Shown: positions 29,850-37,781 of the stretch, piece by piece | Position numbering within the stretch: the stretch's first letter is position 1 | Layout: every line of letters starts with the position of its first letter | Assembly (NCBI RefSeq): GCF_001866135.1 | Contig: NZ_MODW01000003.1 | Coordinates: 62,001-126,000 of the forward strand | Direction: 5' to 3' | DNA length: 64,000 nt | Source: Microbacterium sp. LCT-H2 | GTDB taxonomy: Bacteria; Actinomycetota; Actinomycetes; Actinomycetales; Microbacteriaceae | Made by a program: the position numbers and the translations under genes | The notes under the pieces: model-generated | Told to the model about the DNA's origin: nothing | Database searches by the model: none | What the model saw: the letters and a program-made list of their open reading frames with translations, nothing else

Positions 29850-30629
29850 GTGTCCAAGAGCATCGAAGTCAACGACCTCAACGTCTACTACGGCAACTTC
29901 CTCGCGGTCGAAGGCGTCTCCCTCGACATCCAGCCGCGCAGCGTCACGGCCTTCATCGGCCCGTCCGGCTGCGGCAAGTCCACCTTCCTCCGCACCCTCA
30001 ACCGCATGCACGAGGTGATCCCCGGTGCCCGCGTGGAGGGTGAGGTGCTGCTCGACGGCAAGGACCTCTACGGCGCCGGCGTCGACCCGGTGCTCGTGCG
30101 TCGCCAGGTCGGCATGGTGTTCCAGCGCCCGAACCCGTTCCCCACGATGTCGATCAAGGAGAACGTGCTCGCCGGCGTGAAGCTCAACAACAAGCGCATG
30201 TCGAAGAGCGAGCAGGACGACCTCGTCGAGAAGTCGCTCACCGGCGCGAACCTGTGGAACGAGGTCAAGGACCGCCTCGACCGTCCTGGTTCCGGGCTCT
30301 CGGGCGGCCAGCAGCAGCGTCTCTGCATCGCCCGCGCGATCGCCGTCTCCCCGGAGGTGCTGTTGATGGACGAGCCGTGCTCCGCCCTCGACCCCATCTC
30401 GACCTACGCGATCGAGGAGCTGATCGGCGAGCTCAAGAACGAGTTCACGATCGTCATCGTGACGCACAACATGCAGCAGGCGAGCCGGGTCTCCGACAAG
30501 ACCGCGTTCTTCAACATCGCCGGCACCGGCAAGCCCGGCAAGCTCATCGAGTACGACGACACCACGAACATCTTCACGACCCCGTCGGTGCAGGCGACCG
30601 AGGACTACGTCTCCGGCCGCTTCGGCTGA
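29850..30629 (+). CDS. pstB: Phosphate ABC transporter ATPase PstB
   Basis: A 259-residue ATPase that drives Pst. Walker A GPSGCGKS near residue 38, Q-loop [12 protein letters not shown], signature LSGGQQQR, Walker [16 protein letters not shown] and H-loop [11 protein letters not shown] 29850 is the start ([15 protein letters not shown]), with a weak AGGA site. Last gene of pstSCAB; phoU is not in the operon but lies 13 kb away beside senX3. Confidence 0.96.
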   Translation: MSKSIEVNDLNVYYGNFLAVEGVSLDIQPRSVTAFIGPSGCGKSTFLRTLNRMHEVIPGARVEGEVLLDGKDLYGAGVDPVLVRRQVGMVFQRPNPFPTMSIKENVLAGVKLNNKRMSKSEQDDLVEKSLTGANLWNEVKDRLDRPGSGLSGGQQQRLCIARAIAVSPEVLLMDEPCSALDPISTYAIEELIGELKNEFTIVIVTHNMQQASRVSDKTAFFNIAGTGKPGKLIEYDDTTNIFTTPSVQATEDYVSGRFG

Positions 30630-30681
30630 CCCGCACACCCTTCGGTCTTCGGGCCCGTCCGTCCTCTCCCCCTCCGCCCGC

Positions 30682-30767
30682 GGGCACAACTTCGGATATG
30701 CCGTGCGAAACGCCGGCACCCGCTCCAGGGCCGCGGCGCGTCCCCTTCGGTCTCCGAAGCCGTGCAC
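30682..30767 (-). repeat. 86-nt imperfect palindromic element, left copy
   Basis: Read on the minus strand this 86-nt element starts GTGCACGGCTTCGGAG and ends CATATCCGAAGTTGTGCCC. The right copy at 31707-31792 is the same length in the opposite orientation, and by my column count 62 of 86 positions agree, best at the two ends. Each element is itself an imperfect palindrome (GTGCAC-x-GCTTCGGA versus TCCGAA-x-x-x-GTGCCC). It resembles a REP- or MITE-like unit. Confidence 0.6.
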
Positions 30768-30899
30768 GGGTCGTGAGTCCTGCACCGACGGGGCCGTGAG
30801 GAGGATCGTCCACAGAGGGCGGACTCTGAGGTCGCGACCGGGCGGAGAGGCCGAGGCGGCGCGAATGATGGCGGGATGTGCACGGGGCGAGGGACGCAG

Positions 30900-31688
30900 G
30901 TGTGGACGTATGCCGCGCTCCGCGCCCGGCACGGACGACGGCAGATCGAGCGTCAGGTGCGCGGCGGCTCCCTCGTCTGGGTGCGGCGCGGGGTCTACGC
31001 GACCGCCGCTGCGTGCGTGGAGGTCGTGACCGCCGCCGCTCACGGCGGGGTCCTCGGCTGTGAGTCCGCCGCCCGGCACCTCGGGATCTGGGTGCTCGAC
31101 GAGCCGGCTCTGCACGTCTGGATGCACCACGACCGTCATCAGTATCCGCACGAGGACTGCGACTGCGTGACGCACTGGGATGCCGCGAGGTCGAGCAGTG
31201 CCTTCGAGCAGCCGGGGGTGCCCCTCGTGCTCCGGCAGATCTACGGCTGCCGAGGGCCGGAGGCGTTCTTCGTCGCTCTGGAGTCCGCCCGGCGGCTCGG
31301 ACTCATCGATGCGGTCGGGCTGCGCCGACTCGGTGACCGGCTCGGGCCCGAGGGGCGCGACCTCATCGCCTTCTCGCGGGCCGACGCCGACAGCGGCCTG
31401 GAATCCTTGGTGCGGCTGCGGATCCGGCGCCACGGGTGGCGCGTGCGGACACAGGTCGGCGTGGTCGGGACGGGCCGGGTGGACCTCCTCATCGACGATT
31501 GGCTCATCATCGAGACGGACGGACGCGCCAACCACGAGGAGGGCTCGCTCCGGCACCGCGATCTGGTCCGCGATGCGACCGCCGCCGGCTGGGGCCACCC
31601 CACTCTCCGCTTCGACTACGCGATGGTCCTCCACGACTGGCCCCTCGTCGAGCGCGCCATCGTCGAGACCATGCGTCGCCGTCCCTGA
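30900..31688 (+). CDS. Endonuclease-domain (DUF559 / VSR-like) protein with AbiEi-type N-terminus
   Basis: 262 residues from GTG 30900, which has a GAGGGA site five bases upstream; ATG 30876 in frame would add eight residues. The N-terminal part (YAALRARHGRRQIERQVRGG then VRRGVYA) resembles the winged helix of AbiEi-family antitoxin-like proteins. The C-terminal part resembles the DUF559/VSR nuclease fold: GRVDLLIDDWLIIETDGRANHE supplies the D-x(n)-E-x-D core, followed by RDLVRDATAAGWGHPTLRF. Such genes are frequent and multi-copy in Microbacterium; the role is unknown. It is flanked by inverted 86-nt repeats, suggesting it moved as a unit. Confidence 0.75.
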   Translation: MWTYAALRARHGRRQIERQVRGGSLVWVRRGVYATAAACVEVVTAAAHGGVLGCESAARHLGIWVLDEPALHVWMHHDRHQYPHEDCDCVTHWDAARSSSAFEQPGVPLVLRQIYGCRGPEAFFVALESARRLGLIDAVGLRRLGDRLGPEGRDLIAFSRADADSGLESLVRLRIRRHGWRVRTQVGVVGTGRVDLLIDDWLIIETDGRANHEEGSLRHRDLVRDATAAGWGHPTLRFDYAMVLHDWPLVERAIVETMRRRP

Positions 31689-31706
31689 CCCGGTCACCCC
31701 TGTGCC

Positions 31707-31792
31707 GTGCACAGCTTCGGAGTCCGTCGACGACACGCCGGTGTCGGGGCCGGGGCCACGGCGTGTCGTCCGGCATCTCCGAAATCGTGCCC
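31707..31792 (+). repeat. 86-nt imperfect palindromic element, right copy
   Basis: Starts GTGCACAGCTTCGGAG and ends CATCTCCGAAATCGTGCCC. It is the inverted partner of 30682-30767, lies 18 bases after the nuclease-like gene, and ends just before the pabC stop. Confidence 0.6.
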
Positions 31793-31807
31793 GGGGACCC
31801 CGGAGGC

Positions 31808-32692
31808 TCAGTCGCGCGGGGAGAGGAGGTAGGCGTTGAGGTCGTCCGTGAGGGCGGTGTCGACGGGCACCGGCGTGCCGTCGATCGCGGTGATGGCGGT
31901 GGCGAGACGCACGCTCGACACGAGCCATGCGGCGTCGGCCCGCGTCAGATCGGCGGCGGGGATGCGGTCGTACCCGACCTCGAAGCCGCGCGCGAGGAGG
32001 TGGTCGTAGACGCTGAGCTGCGTGGTGCCGTGCAGGATCCCGCCGTTCGGGGCCGGCGTCGTGAAACGGTCGTTGAAGCGCAGGATGAGCGAGGCCGTCG
32101 GAGCCTCCAGCACGAAGCCGTCGCTCGACAGGAAGATCGCGTCGTCGGCTCCGCGGCGCTTGGCCTCGCGCAGGGCCGCCATGTTCACGGCGTAGGACAG
32201 CGTCTTGGCTCCGAGCAGCAGCCAGGGTGCCCGTTCTGCGGCCCCGAGGTCGTATCCGCGGTCGAGGGTCACGACCTTGACGCCGTTCCGCCGTACCGCG
32301 GCGAAGTCCGCCGCCGGAGCCGCCGTGACCCAGGCGGTGGGCGTCGGCCCGTGCTCGACGCCGCGACTGAGGATCAGCTTGATGACCGACTCCCCCGCCC
32401 CGAGCTGTGCGGCGGCTTGCTGGATCGCCTGCCGCCACTGCTCCTGGTTCGGCACCGGGAGGTCGCAGAGTCGCGCCGAGTGCGCAAGGCGTTCCAGATG
32501 CGGGACGACCTCCTGCGCATGTCCGTCGACGACCCCGATGGACTCGAACACACCGTCGCCGCGCTGCGTGCTCAGCTCGCCGACGCTGAGGGCGGGGGCC
32601 GCGGCGTCCACCTGCGTGAACGTGTCGGCATAGTCGGCACGCTGCTCGTCGGCGGCGACGGGATCGATCATGAGGGCGAAGCGACGGGTCAT
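31808..32692 (-). CDS. pabC: Aminodeoxychorismate lyase-like class IV aminotransferase
   Basis: A 294-residue PLP enzyme of fold type IV. The internal-aldimine Lys is in LLGAKTLSYAVNMAALREA, with the preceding substrate region RRGADDAIFLSSDGFVLEAPTAS and the C-terminal GILHGTTQLSVYDHLL. PabC splits 4-amino-4-deoxychorismate into pyruvate and p-aminobenzoate for folate synthesis; a D-amino-acid or branched-chain transaminase role cannot be fully excluded. There is no ribosome-binding site; TAGGCT plus six bases before ATG 32692 suggests a leaderless transcript. Confidence 0.85.
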   Translation of the reverse strand: MTRRFALMIDPVAADEQRADYADTFTQVDAAAPALSVGELSTQRGDGVFESIGVVDGHAQEVVPHLERLAHSARLCDLPVPNQEQWRQAIQQAAAQLGAGESVIKLILSRGVEHGPTPTAWVTAAPAADFAAVRRNGVKVVTLDRGYDLGAAERAPWLLLGAKTLSYAVNMAALREAKRRGADDAIFLSSDGFVLEAPTASLILRFNDRFTTPAPNGGILHGTTQLSVYDHLLARGFEVGYDRIPAADLTRADAAWLVSSVRLATAITAIDGTPVPVDTALTDDLNAYLLSPRD

Positions 32693-32736
32693 GTCACGAG
32701 CCTAGGCCGCTGGGAATACCCACCGCGTCCTCGCGT

Positions 32737-32830
32737 TACACTGGAGTGGCCGGGCCGCATAACCCCGGGCTCCAATTTTCGCCGCTGCGAGCGGCCTTCC
32801 GCCGAGAGGCGTTCTTGCGGCCCGGTCTTT
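32737..32830 (+). ncRNA. Candidate structured RNA between pabC and the next gene
   Basis: A TACACT -10 hexamer (32737-32742) is followed by about 80 nt that fold into a closed multi-branch structure: a perfect 10-bp closing stem CCGGGCCGCA (32750-32759) with TGCGGCCCGG (32816-32825), enclosing GCCGCT-GCG-AGCGGC and CGCC-GAGA-GGCG hairpins, then TCTTTCTCT. No ORF fits. It is on the strand opposite to both flanking genes. I do not recognise a known RNA family; it lacks the SRP RNA consensus. It could instead be an unusually large terminator. Confidence 0.4.
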
Positions 32831-32863
32831 CTCTGTCCGGATGCTGTTCCGCCCCGCTCGGAC

Positions 32864-33493
32864 TCAGGCCAGGGCGCCGGTGCGCCACAGAACTGCCGAC
32901 GCCGCGAGGTCCTGGGCATAGCTGCTCAGCCGCAGCGCCCGCGTGGTGAGCTCGCTCGCCCGGGCGGGCTCCGTGGGCTCGTAGTCGTCCGCGGTGTGCG
33001 TCGCCCCCGAGGCCTGGACCCGGCAGAACGCCGCCGCGCGCTCCAGTGCCACGGCGAAGTCGCCGCGGAAGGCGCCGCGCAGGATCGTGTCGATGAGCGC
33101 CACGAGCTCGTCCGGGCTCGCCGGCACCGGCGCCCCGGCGACCACGGCGTCGGCAGACGGCAGCTCGACCCGTCCCCGGTCATAGAGCAGGGCGGCGGTG
33201 CGCGGATCGCCGTGGATCGCGAGCTGGAGCACGTACAGCCGCCACAGCGACCCGGGGAGGGTGCGCGACGGCGCCTTGGACCACAGCTCCGCGATCTCGT
33301 CGATGCCGTGCTCGCTCGTGAAGGCAATCAGCCGCTCGACGCTCGCCCCGCTCTCGTCCTCGCGGACGCGGGTCAGCAGTGCGGAGGCCGTGGCGTGTGC
33401 GACACGCGTCTCCTCGACGGGATCATGGGCGCCGACGATGTTGTCGAAGGCGCTCGTCGGACGGCGCACGGGGCGATGGTGCTGCTCGGGCAT
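32864..33493 (-). CDS. Conserved actinobacterial protein of unknown function
   Basis: A 209-residue, mostly helical soluble protein. It begins with a short basic stretch (RRPTSAFDNIVGAHDPVEETRVAHATASALL). No catalytic motif is recognisable; GSLWRLYVLQLAIHGDPRTAALLYDRG and PDELVALIDTILRGAFRGDFAVALERAAAFCRVQASG look like a helical bundle. Homologues in Microbacteriaceae are sometimes misnamed as RNA-polymerase subunits, which nothing here supports. It is on the same strand as rskA-sigK, 30 bases downstream of rskA. Confidence 0.7.
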   Translation of the reverse strand: MPEQHHRPVRRPTSAFDNIVGAHDPVEETRVAHATASALLTRVREDESGASVERLIAFTSEHGIDEIAELWSKAPSRTLPGSLWRLYVLQLAIHGDPRTAALLYDRGRVELPSADAVVAGAPVPASPDELVALIDTILRGAFRGDFAVALERAAAFCRVQASGATHTADDYEPTEPARASELTTRALRLSSYAQDLAASAVLWRTGALA

Positions 33494-33522
33494 CCCTCCA
33501 GGGTACGCCCCGCCTCCCGCGC

Positions 33523-34299
33523 TCAGGCCGTCGGGATGACGATCACCGGGTCGGTCGTGGGGAGCCCGGACGGCGATCCGCCCTCCTGCTCGACCGTCAC
33601 CGCGATGGCGTCGCCGGCCTGCATCTCGCCCTCGAGGAGCGCGGTGGCCTCCCCGCCGTCGACGTCGAACACACCCGCGGCGATGGGGTCTTCACCGCGG
33701 ACGAACCACAGCTCGTAGGTCTTCCCGTCGGCCGCCTCGGGCAGCCCGTCCGTGACGAGCACGGCCTTGCCGACCGAGCCCGACCAGTGCGCCGTCGCCG
33801 TCGCGCCGTCGTCGAGCTCGACCGTCGCCTTCTGCGCGTCGCCCGCGGACTCGATCTCCTGCAGCGCGACGACGCTCTCCGGCCTGTTCAGCTGATCGTT
33901 CAGAGCCACCGCACCGATCCCGACGCCCACGAGGAGCGCGAGGCACGCGGCGAGCGCGAACGCGAGCCGGGTCCAGCGGCGAGCCGGGCCGGGAGAGGCG
34001 GCGCCGGAGGCAGGGCTCTCGTCCGCGGGTCCGTCTGGCTCGGAGGCGGGGGCGGGCTCGGAGGCATCGCTCTGCGGAGTCTGGGCGATCTGCGCGAGCA
34101 GAGCCGCACGGATGCCGGCGGGCGGAGCGACCGGAGCCACGCCGTCGGCGAGGACAGCGGCCGTCTCGATGTCGGTGTCGTCCTGCGCCGCCCACTCCGG
34201 GTGCTCGGCGAGGGCACGGCGGTACCGGCGCTCGTCGTCCGCCGACAGCGCGTGGAGCGCGGCACCTGCCGCGAGTTCTGCGAAGTCCTTCTCGTTCAT
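33523..34299 (-). CDS. rskA: Anti-sigma-K factor RskA-like
   Basis: A 258-residue single-pass membrane protein. The N-terminal ~100 residues form the cytoplasmic anti-sigma domain (EKDFAELAAGAALHALSADDERRYRRAL), without the zinc HxxxCxxC; then an acidic Pro/Ser linker, a membrane helix (LAFALAACLALLVGVGIGAVAL, about 135-157) and an extracytoplasmic RskA domain with DGKTYELWFVRGEDPIAAGVF. It sequesters SigK until proteolysed. Its ATG overlaps the sigK stop (ATGA 34296-34299). Confidence 0.9.
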   Translation of the reverse strand: MNEKDFAELAAGAALHALSADDERRYRRALAEHPEWAAQDDTDIETAAVLADGVAPVAPPAGIRAALLAQIAQTPQSDASEPAPASEPDGPADESPASGAASPGPARRWTRLAFALAACLALLVGVGIGAVALNDQLNRPESVVALQEIESAGDAQKATVELDDGATATAHWSGSVGKAVLVTDGLPEAADGKTYELWFVRGEDPIAAGVFDVDGGEATALLEGEMQAGDAIAVTVEQEGGSPSGLPTTDPVIVIPTA

Positions 34300-34898
34300 G
34301 CCGTCACCCCCATCGCCGTGCGGAGCCGGGTCAGCCCGTCTCTCATCCGTGTCTTGATCGTTCCGAGTGGCGCTCCCACGAGCGCCGCGATCTCGTTCTG
34401 ACTGTAACCGCCGTAGTAGGCGAGGACGAGCGCCTCCCGCTGCGCCTCCGGAAGCCCGGTCAGCGCCGCCACGACCCGCTCTCCTTCGATCCCCAACTCG
34501 ACCCGTTCCGCCACGCTGTCGTGCGCGACGCCGAGGTCCTTGAAGCCCGCGCGCACGTCCCGGTCCGCACTCGACTGCGAAGCCCGCACCCGGTCCACGG
34601 CCCGGCGATGCGCGATGGTCATCACCCAGGTTCGTCCCTGTCCCTTGTTCGGAGCGAACCGGGAAGCGGATTGCCAGATCTCGAGGAAGACCTCCTGGAG
34701 CACTTCCTCGCTCTGCGCGCGGTTCACGAGCACGCGGAGGATGAGGCCGAACACGCGGGAGGAGAGGGAGTCGTACAGCGCCGCGAAGGCAGCCTGATCA
34801 CCGGAGGCGACGCGGACGAGGAGGTCGGCGACAGCATCCTGCGGCGCCGCCCCGTCCTCGGGGACGTCCATCCCATCGATGACCATCTCCATAAGCAT
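34296..34898 (-). CDS. sigK: ECF RNA polymerase sigma factor SigK-like
   Basis: A 200-residue ECF sigma factor. Region 2 is DQAAFAALYDSLSSRVFGLILRVL ... EVFLEIWQSASRFAPNKGQGRTWVMTIAHRRAVDRVR; region 4 is LTGLPEAQREALVLAYYGGYSQNEIAALVGAPLGTIKTRMRDGL. ATG 34898 is chosen because GGAGGAG lies seven bases upstream. Only about 30 bases separate it from the dipZ stop, so it is probably in a dipZ-sigK-rskA transcript. The promoters proposed as its targets lie in front of dipZ and the fasciclin gene. Confidence 0.92.
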   Translation of the reverse strand: MLMEMVIDGMDVPEDGAAPQDAVADLLVRVASGDQAAFAALYDSLSSRVFGLILRVLVNRAQSEEVLQEVFLEIWQSASRFAPNKGQGRTWVMTIAHRRAVDRVRASQSSADRDVRAGFKDLGVAHDSVAERVELGIEGERVVAALTGLPEAQREALVLAYYGGYSQNEIAALVGAPLGTIKTRMRDGLTRLRTAMGVTA

Positions 34899-34929
34899 GC
34901 CGTATCTCCTCCCTCTTCCCGTGCAGACG

Positions 34930-36642
34930 TCACCCGAATGTGAACGAATACACCTCGACGCCGGTGGGGACCTCGAGCGTGAACGTGCCCTTCGCGATGT
35001 CGTCCTGCTCGAGCAGGCCGTAGGAGCGTGGCGTCCCGTCGATCCGGATCGTCTGCGCGTTCCCGTCGGCGTCGGTGACCACCACCTCGCCCGACCCCGC
35101 GACGACCATGCGCACCTCGGCCGCCCGATACTGCAACCGGATCCGCGCGTCGTCAGCGGTCGGCGTGACGTACTGCGTGTCCACGGTCCAATCGCCGTCC
35201 AGCGCGAAGCTGTCGTCGGGCTGGTCATCGGGGAAGCGGAAGCTGCCCTCGCCGCGGCGGTACTCGTCGCCACCGCCGTAGTTGACATCCTTCGAGGAGC
35301 CGAGGAAGGTCTCCCGGGTCGTGGCGCCCACCTCGGGGGTCTCGTCCTTCACGTCCGTGGCGGCGGGCAGCTCGACGTCGGGGTCGGCATCCTGCAGCAG
35401 TTCCCGGATCATCGCCTCCGTCGCGGCGTAGTTGCCCTCGCCGAAGGAGATGTGGCGGACGGTCCCCTCCGCGTCGATGAGGTAGTGCGCGGGCCAGTAC
35501 CGGTTGCGGTAGTTGGTCCAGGTCGAGAGGGTGTTGTCGAGGGCGACGGGGTACTCGATGCCGAAGTCGCGGGCGCCCGCCGCGACGTTCCCCGGATCCT
35601 TCTCGAACGCGTACTCGGGCGAGTGGACGCCGATCACCTGCAGCCCGGCGTCCCGGTAGGTCTCATCCCAGGCCACGACGTGCGGGATCGAGCGCTGGCA
35701 GTTGATGCAGGAGTACGCCCAGAAGTCGATGAGAACCACCTGTCCGCGCAGGTCCTTCAGATCGATCGCCTCCCCGTCCGGGGTGTTGAGCCACTGCTGG
35801 ATCCCCTTGATAGACGGCGCCGTCCCGCAGGACTCCAGCTCGGTCGCGCCGTTCGTGCACTTGTCGAGGTCTTTGTTCTCGTCGTTGACCAGGCCGCCGA
35901 GGTCGAGGGCGTCCTGCACCTGCTCGGAGTCGGCGATCTGCTCCTGCAGCGGTGCGGTGTAGTCCGGCAGCAGCCGCTGCAGCGCCTGTGGCACGTTGAA
36001 GACGAGACCCACGGCGAGCGCGATCATCGCGACACCGGCGGCGATCCGCAGCGCACGCTCCTTGGTCCGGAAGGCGCGGATACGCTCGATGACGCTGCGA
36101 CCCGCGAGCGCGAAGACCAGCAGGGGCACGGCGACGCCGATCGCGAACGAGACGGTGAGCAGCACGGTGCCCACCCCGATCTGCCCCGTGGAGCCGGCGA
36201 CGATGATGGCCGCGAGGACCGGGCCCGCGCACGGGACGAACACGGCCCCGAGAGCGAGGCCGACGCCGAAGCCGTTGCCGCGGTTCTTCACCTCGCGCTG
36301 TCCGAAGCGCTGGAACGGCCGCTCCAGGATGTGCTGGAACCGCGGCACGATGAGTCCCACCCCGATGACGACCAGCACCGCGATGCCGACCCAGCGGATG
36401 ATGTCCTGCGGCAGGTTCAGCAGGCCCAGCAGGAGCGACCCGGCGAGCGTCACGAGCGTGAAGCTCAGCACGAGGCCGGCGATGACGAAGTAGGGGCGGC
36501 TGCGCTTCGCCGGCACCGCCTCCCCCTCGTAGGACGCCGACTGGGCACCGCCGGTGAGGAAGATCACCGGGAGCACGGGCAGGATGCACGGCGAGATGCC
36601 GGTGATGAGCCCGCCGAGCAGGCCGATGATGATCAGGTCCAT
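34930..36642 (-). CDS. dipZ: Cytochrome c biogenesis / thiol-disulfide protein DipZ
   Basis: A 570-residue fusion. Residues 1-265: CcdA/DsbD-type transmembrane domain with the redox Cys in GISPCILPVLPVIF and VFVPCAGPVLAAI. Residues 300-430: TlpA-like thioredoxin domain with CINC in FWAYSCINCQRSIPHV. The remainder is the carbohydrate-binding-like DipZ C-terminal module (about 440-570). It passes reducing equivalents across the membrane. ATG 36642 is the start; the frame continues upstream into the promoter. The DipZ-SigK-RskA-fasciclin set matches the mycobacterial SigK regulon. Confidence 0.92.
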   Translation of the reverse strand: MDLIIIGLLGGLITGISPCILPVLPVIFLTGGAQSASYEGEAVPAKRSRPYFVIAGLVLSFTLVTLAGSLLLGLLNLPQDIIRWVGIAVLVVIGVGLIVPRFQHILERPFQRFGQREVKNRGNGFGVGLALGAVFVPCAGPVLAAIIVAGSTGQIGVGTVLLTVSFAIGVAVPLLVFALAGRSVIERIRAFRTKERALRIAAGVAMIALAVGLVFNVPQALQRLLPDYTAPLQEQIADSEQVQDALDLGGLVNDENKDLDKCTNGATELESCGTAPSIKGIQQWLNTPDGEAIDLKDLRGQVVLIDFWAYSCINCQRSIPHVVAWDETYRDAGLQVIGVHSPEYAFEKDPGNVAAGARDFGIEYPVALDNTLSTWTNYRNRYWPAHYLIDAEGTVRHISFGEGNYAATEAMIRELLQDADPDVELPAATDVKDETPEVGATTRETFLGSSKDVNYGGGDEYRRGEGSFRFPDDQPDDSFALDGDWTVDTQYVTPTADDARIRLQYRAAEVRMVVAGSGEVVVTDADGNAQTIRIDGTPRSYGLLEQDDIAKGTFTLEVPTGVEVYSFTFG

Positions 36643-36666
36643 GAGGTCCTCGTCTCTGTCGGGTGC

Positions 36667-36696
36667 TGTTCGCGCCGACCCCCCGGAGCGGATTGG
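36667..36696 (-). promoter_or_regulatory. Putative SigK promoter of dipZ
   Basis: On the minus strand CCAATCC (36696-36690), 17-bp spacer, CGAACA (36672-36667). Similar to the fasciclin promoter on the other strand and to the mycobacterial SigK consensus (CCATCC, about 16-17, CGAATC). Confidence 0.5.
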
Positions 36697-36731
36697 ATCG
36701 GATCTGATTTCGGAGAATCTCGAAATTCCTC

Positions 36732-36758
36732 CCATCCGATCCGGGGAGGCTTCCGAAC
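36732..36758 (+). promoter_or_regulatory. Putative SigK promoter of the fasciclin lipoprotein
   Basis: CCATCC (36732-36737), 15-bp spacer, CCGAAC (36753-36758), 51 bases upstream of the start codon. This is close to the published M. tuberculosis SigK promoter pattern. Confidence 0.55.
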
Positions 36759-36809
36759 AGCCCTCGACGCCACGGAGAGGCCGTGGCCGGAGTTTCGAAG
36801 GAGCTCGAC

Positions 36810-37469
36810 ATGTTCAGCACCAAGAAGAAGGTCACCGCAGCAGTCACCCTGGGTCTGGCGAGCGCATTCCTGCTCTCGGCATGTTCCATGGGCAGCGGAA
36901 CGAGCACGGAGGAGTCGTCGGAGCCGACGACCCCGGAGTCGTCGGAGTCGACGCCGATGGAGATGGATCCCGCCGCGAACCTCGTCGGTCCCGGCTGTGC
37001 GGCCTACGCGGAAGAGGTCCCGGACGGTGCCGGTTCCATCCAGGGCATGTCCCAGGACCCGGTGGCGGTCGCCGCCTCGAACAACCCCATGCTGACGACG
37101 CTCGTGTCGGCGGTCAGCGGTGAGCTGAACCCCGACGTGAACCTCGTCGACACGCTCAACGGCGACGAGTTCACCGTGTTCGCCCCGGTCGACGACGCCT
37201 TCGCGAAGATCGACCCCGCGACCATCGAGACGCTGAAGACCGACAGCGACCTGCTGACCTCGATCCTCACGTACCACGTGGTCCCCGGCCAGATCGAGCC
37301 GTCCGACATCGAGGGCACGCACACCACCGTCCAGGGCGCCGACCTGGAGGTCACCGGCAGCGGTGACGAGTGGATGGTCAACGACGCCAACGTCATCTGC
37401 GGCGGCGTGCAGACCGCGAACGCGACCGTGTACCTCATCGACTCGGTCCTGATGCCCCCGGCTGAGTAA
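36810..37469 (+). CDS. Fasciclin (FAS1) domain lipoprotein, MPT70/MPT83-like
   Basis: A 219-residue lipoprotein. The signal peptide ends with the lipobox LLSAC, followed by a Ser/Thr/Glu-rich linker ([16 protein letters not shown]) and a single FAS1 domain (about 65-219) with [20 protein letters not shown] and LTYHVVPGQ. Two Cys, in VGPGCAAYA and NVICGGVQ, are placed as in MPT70/MPT83 and could form a disulfide, a possible DipZ client. ATG 36810 has AAGGAG upstream. Divergent from dipZ. The function is adhesion-like, by family only. Confidence 0.9.
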   Translation: MFSTKKKVTAAVTLGLASAFLLSACSMGSGTSTEESSEPTTPESSESTPMEMDPAANLVGPGCAAYAEEVPDGAGSIQGMSQDPVAVAASNNPMLTTLVSAVSGELNPDVNLVDTLNGDEFTVFAPVDDAFAKIDPATIETLKTDSDLLTSILTYHVVPGQIEPSDIEGTHTTVQGADLEVTGSGDEWMVNDANVICGGVQTANATVYLIDSVLMPPAE

Positions 37470-37542
37470 GCCAGGGATGGTGCCGGCGACCCGACCGGCA
37501 CACGGCCTCCCCTGTTGTCAGGAGGGACACGGGGCAGGTGAA

Positions 37543-37575
37543 GGGGCCGTCGGCGGCTGTGGCGCCGACGGCCCC
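37543..37575 (+). terminator. Terminator between the fasciclin gene and tRNA-Lys
   Basis: A perfect 13-bp stem GGGGCCGTCGGCG / CGCCGACGGCCCC with a seven-base loop, followed by TCGTCGT. Confidence 0.75.
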
Positions 37576-37604
37576 TCGTCGTGCGCCCCCTAGACTGGGA
37601 GCAC

Positions 37605-37677
37605 GGGCCTCTAGCTCAGTTGGCAGAGCATCGGACTTTTAATCCGCGGGTCGTGGGTTCGAGCCCCACGGGGCCCA
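37605..37677 (+). tRNA. tRNA-Lys, anticodon TTT (integration site)
   Basis: A 73-nt cloverleaf with acceptor GGGCCTC / GGGGCCC, D-arm GCTC-AGTTGGCA-GAGC, anticodon loop CTTTTAA (TTT) and T-arm TGGGTTCGAGCCCCA. CCA is not encoded. Its 3' 39 bases are part of a 43-bp sequence repeated at 40330-40372. Confidence 0.97.
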
Positions 37678-37681
37678 CCGC
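37639..37681 (+). repeat. Attachment-site direct repeat, left (within the tRNA-Lys 3' end)
   Basis: 43 bp from TTAATCCGCGGG to GGGGCCCACCGC, identical to 40330-40372. It runs from the anticodon loop to four bases past the tRNA; this is the normal crossover region for tyrosine-integrase elements, which restore the tRNA on insertion. Confidence 0.9.
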
Positions 37682-37744
37682 GCAGGCGCTGGGATCGCGT
37701 GGTGCCCCCGGAAGCCGAAATCAGAAATCCCGGCGAGAACCCGT

Positions 37745-37775
37745 CCTGCGCCCAGACAGGGCGCAGGGATATATT
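37745..37775 (+). promoter_or_regulatory. Promoter and operator-like palindrome of the island operon
   Basis: A perfect 9-bp inverted repeat, CCTGCGCCC (37745-37753) and GGGCGCAGG (37759-37767) with a five-base spacer, covers the -35 region. TATATT (37770-37775) is a strong -10, and six bases later comes GTG 37782, so the message is probably leaderless. The palindrome is placed to be a repressor operator. Confidence 0.55.
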
Positions 37776-37781
37776 GAGCTC

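Noticed and set aside
29667..32438. 923-codon minus-strand frame
   Set aside because: Runs antisense through pstA, pstB, the DUF559-like gene and the palindromic elements; a shadow frame created by high GC.
32750..32825. SRP RNA (4.5S) or tRNA
   Set aside because: The conserved SRP GGAAG...AGCA loop and any cloverleaf are missing; kept only as an unnamed RNA candidate.
37581..37781. N-terminal extension of the FRG frame through tRNA-Lys
   Set aside because: The open frame begins inside the terminator/tRNA region; translation of a tRNA gene is not credible and GTG 37782 follows a good -10.
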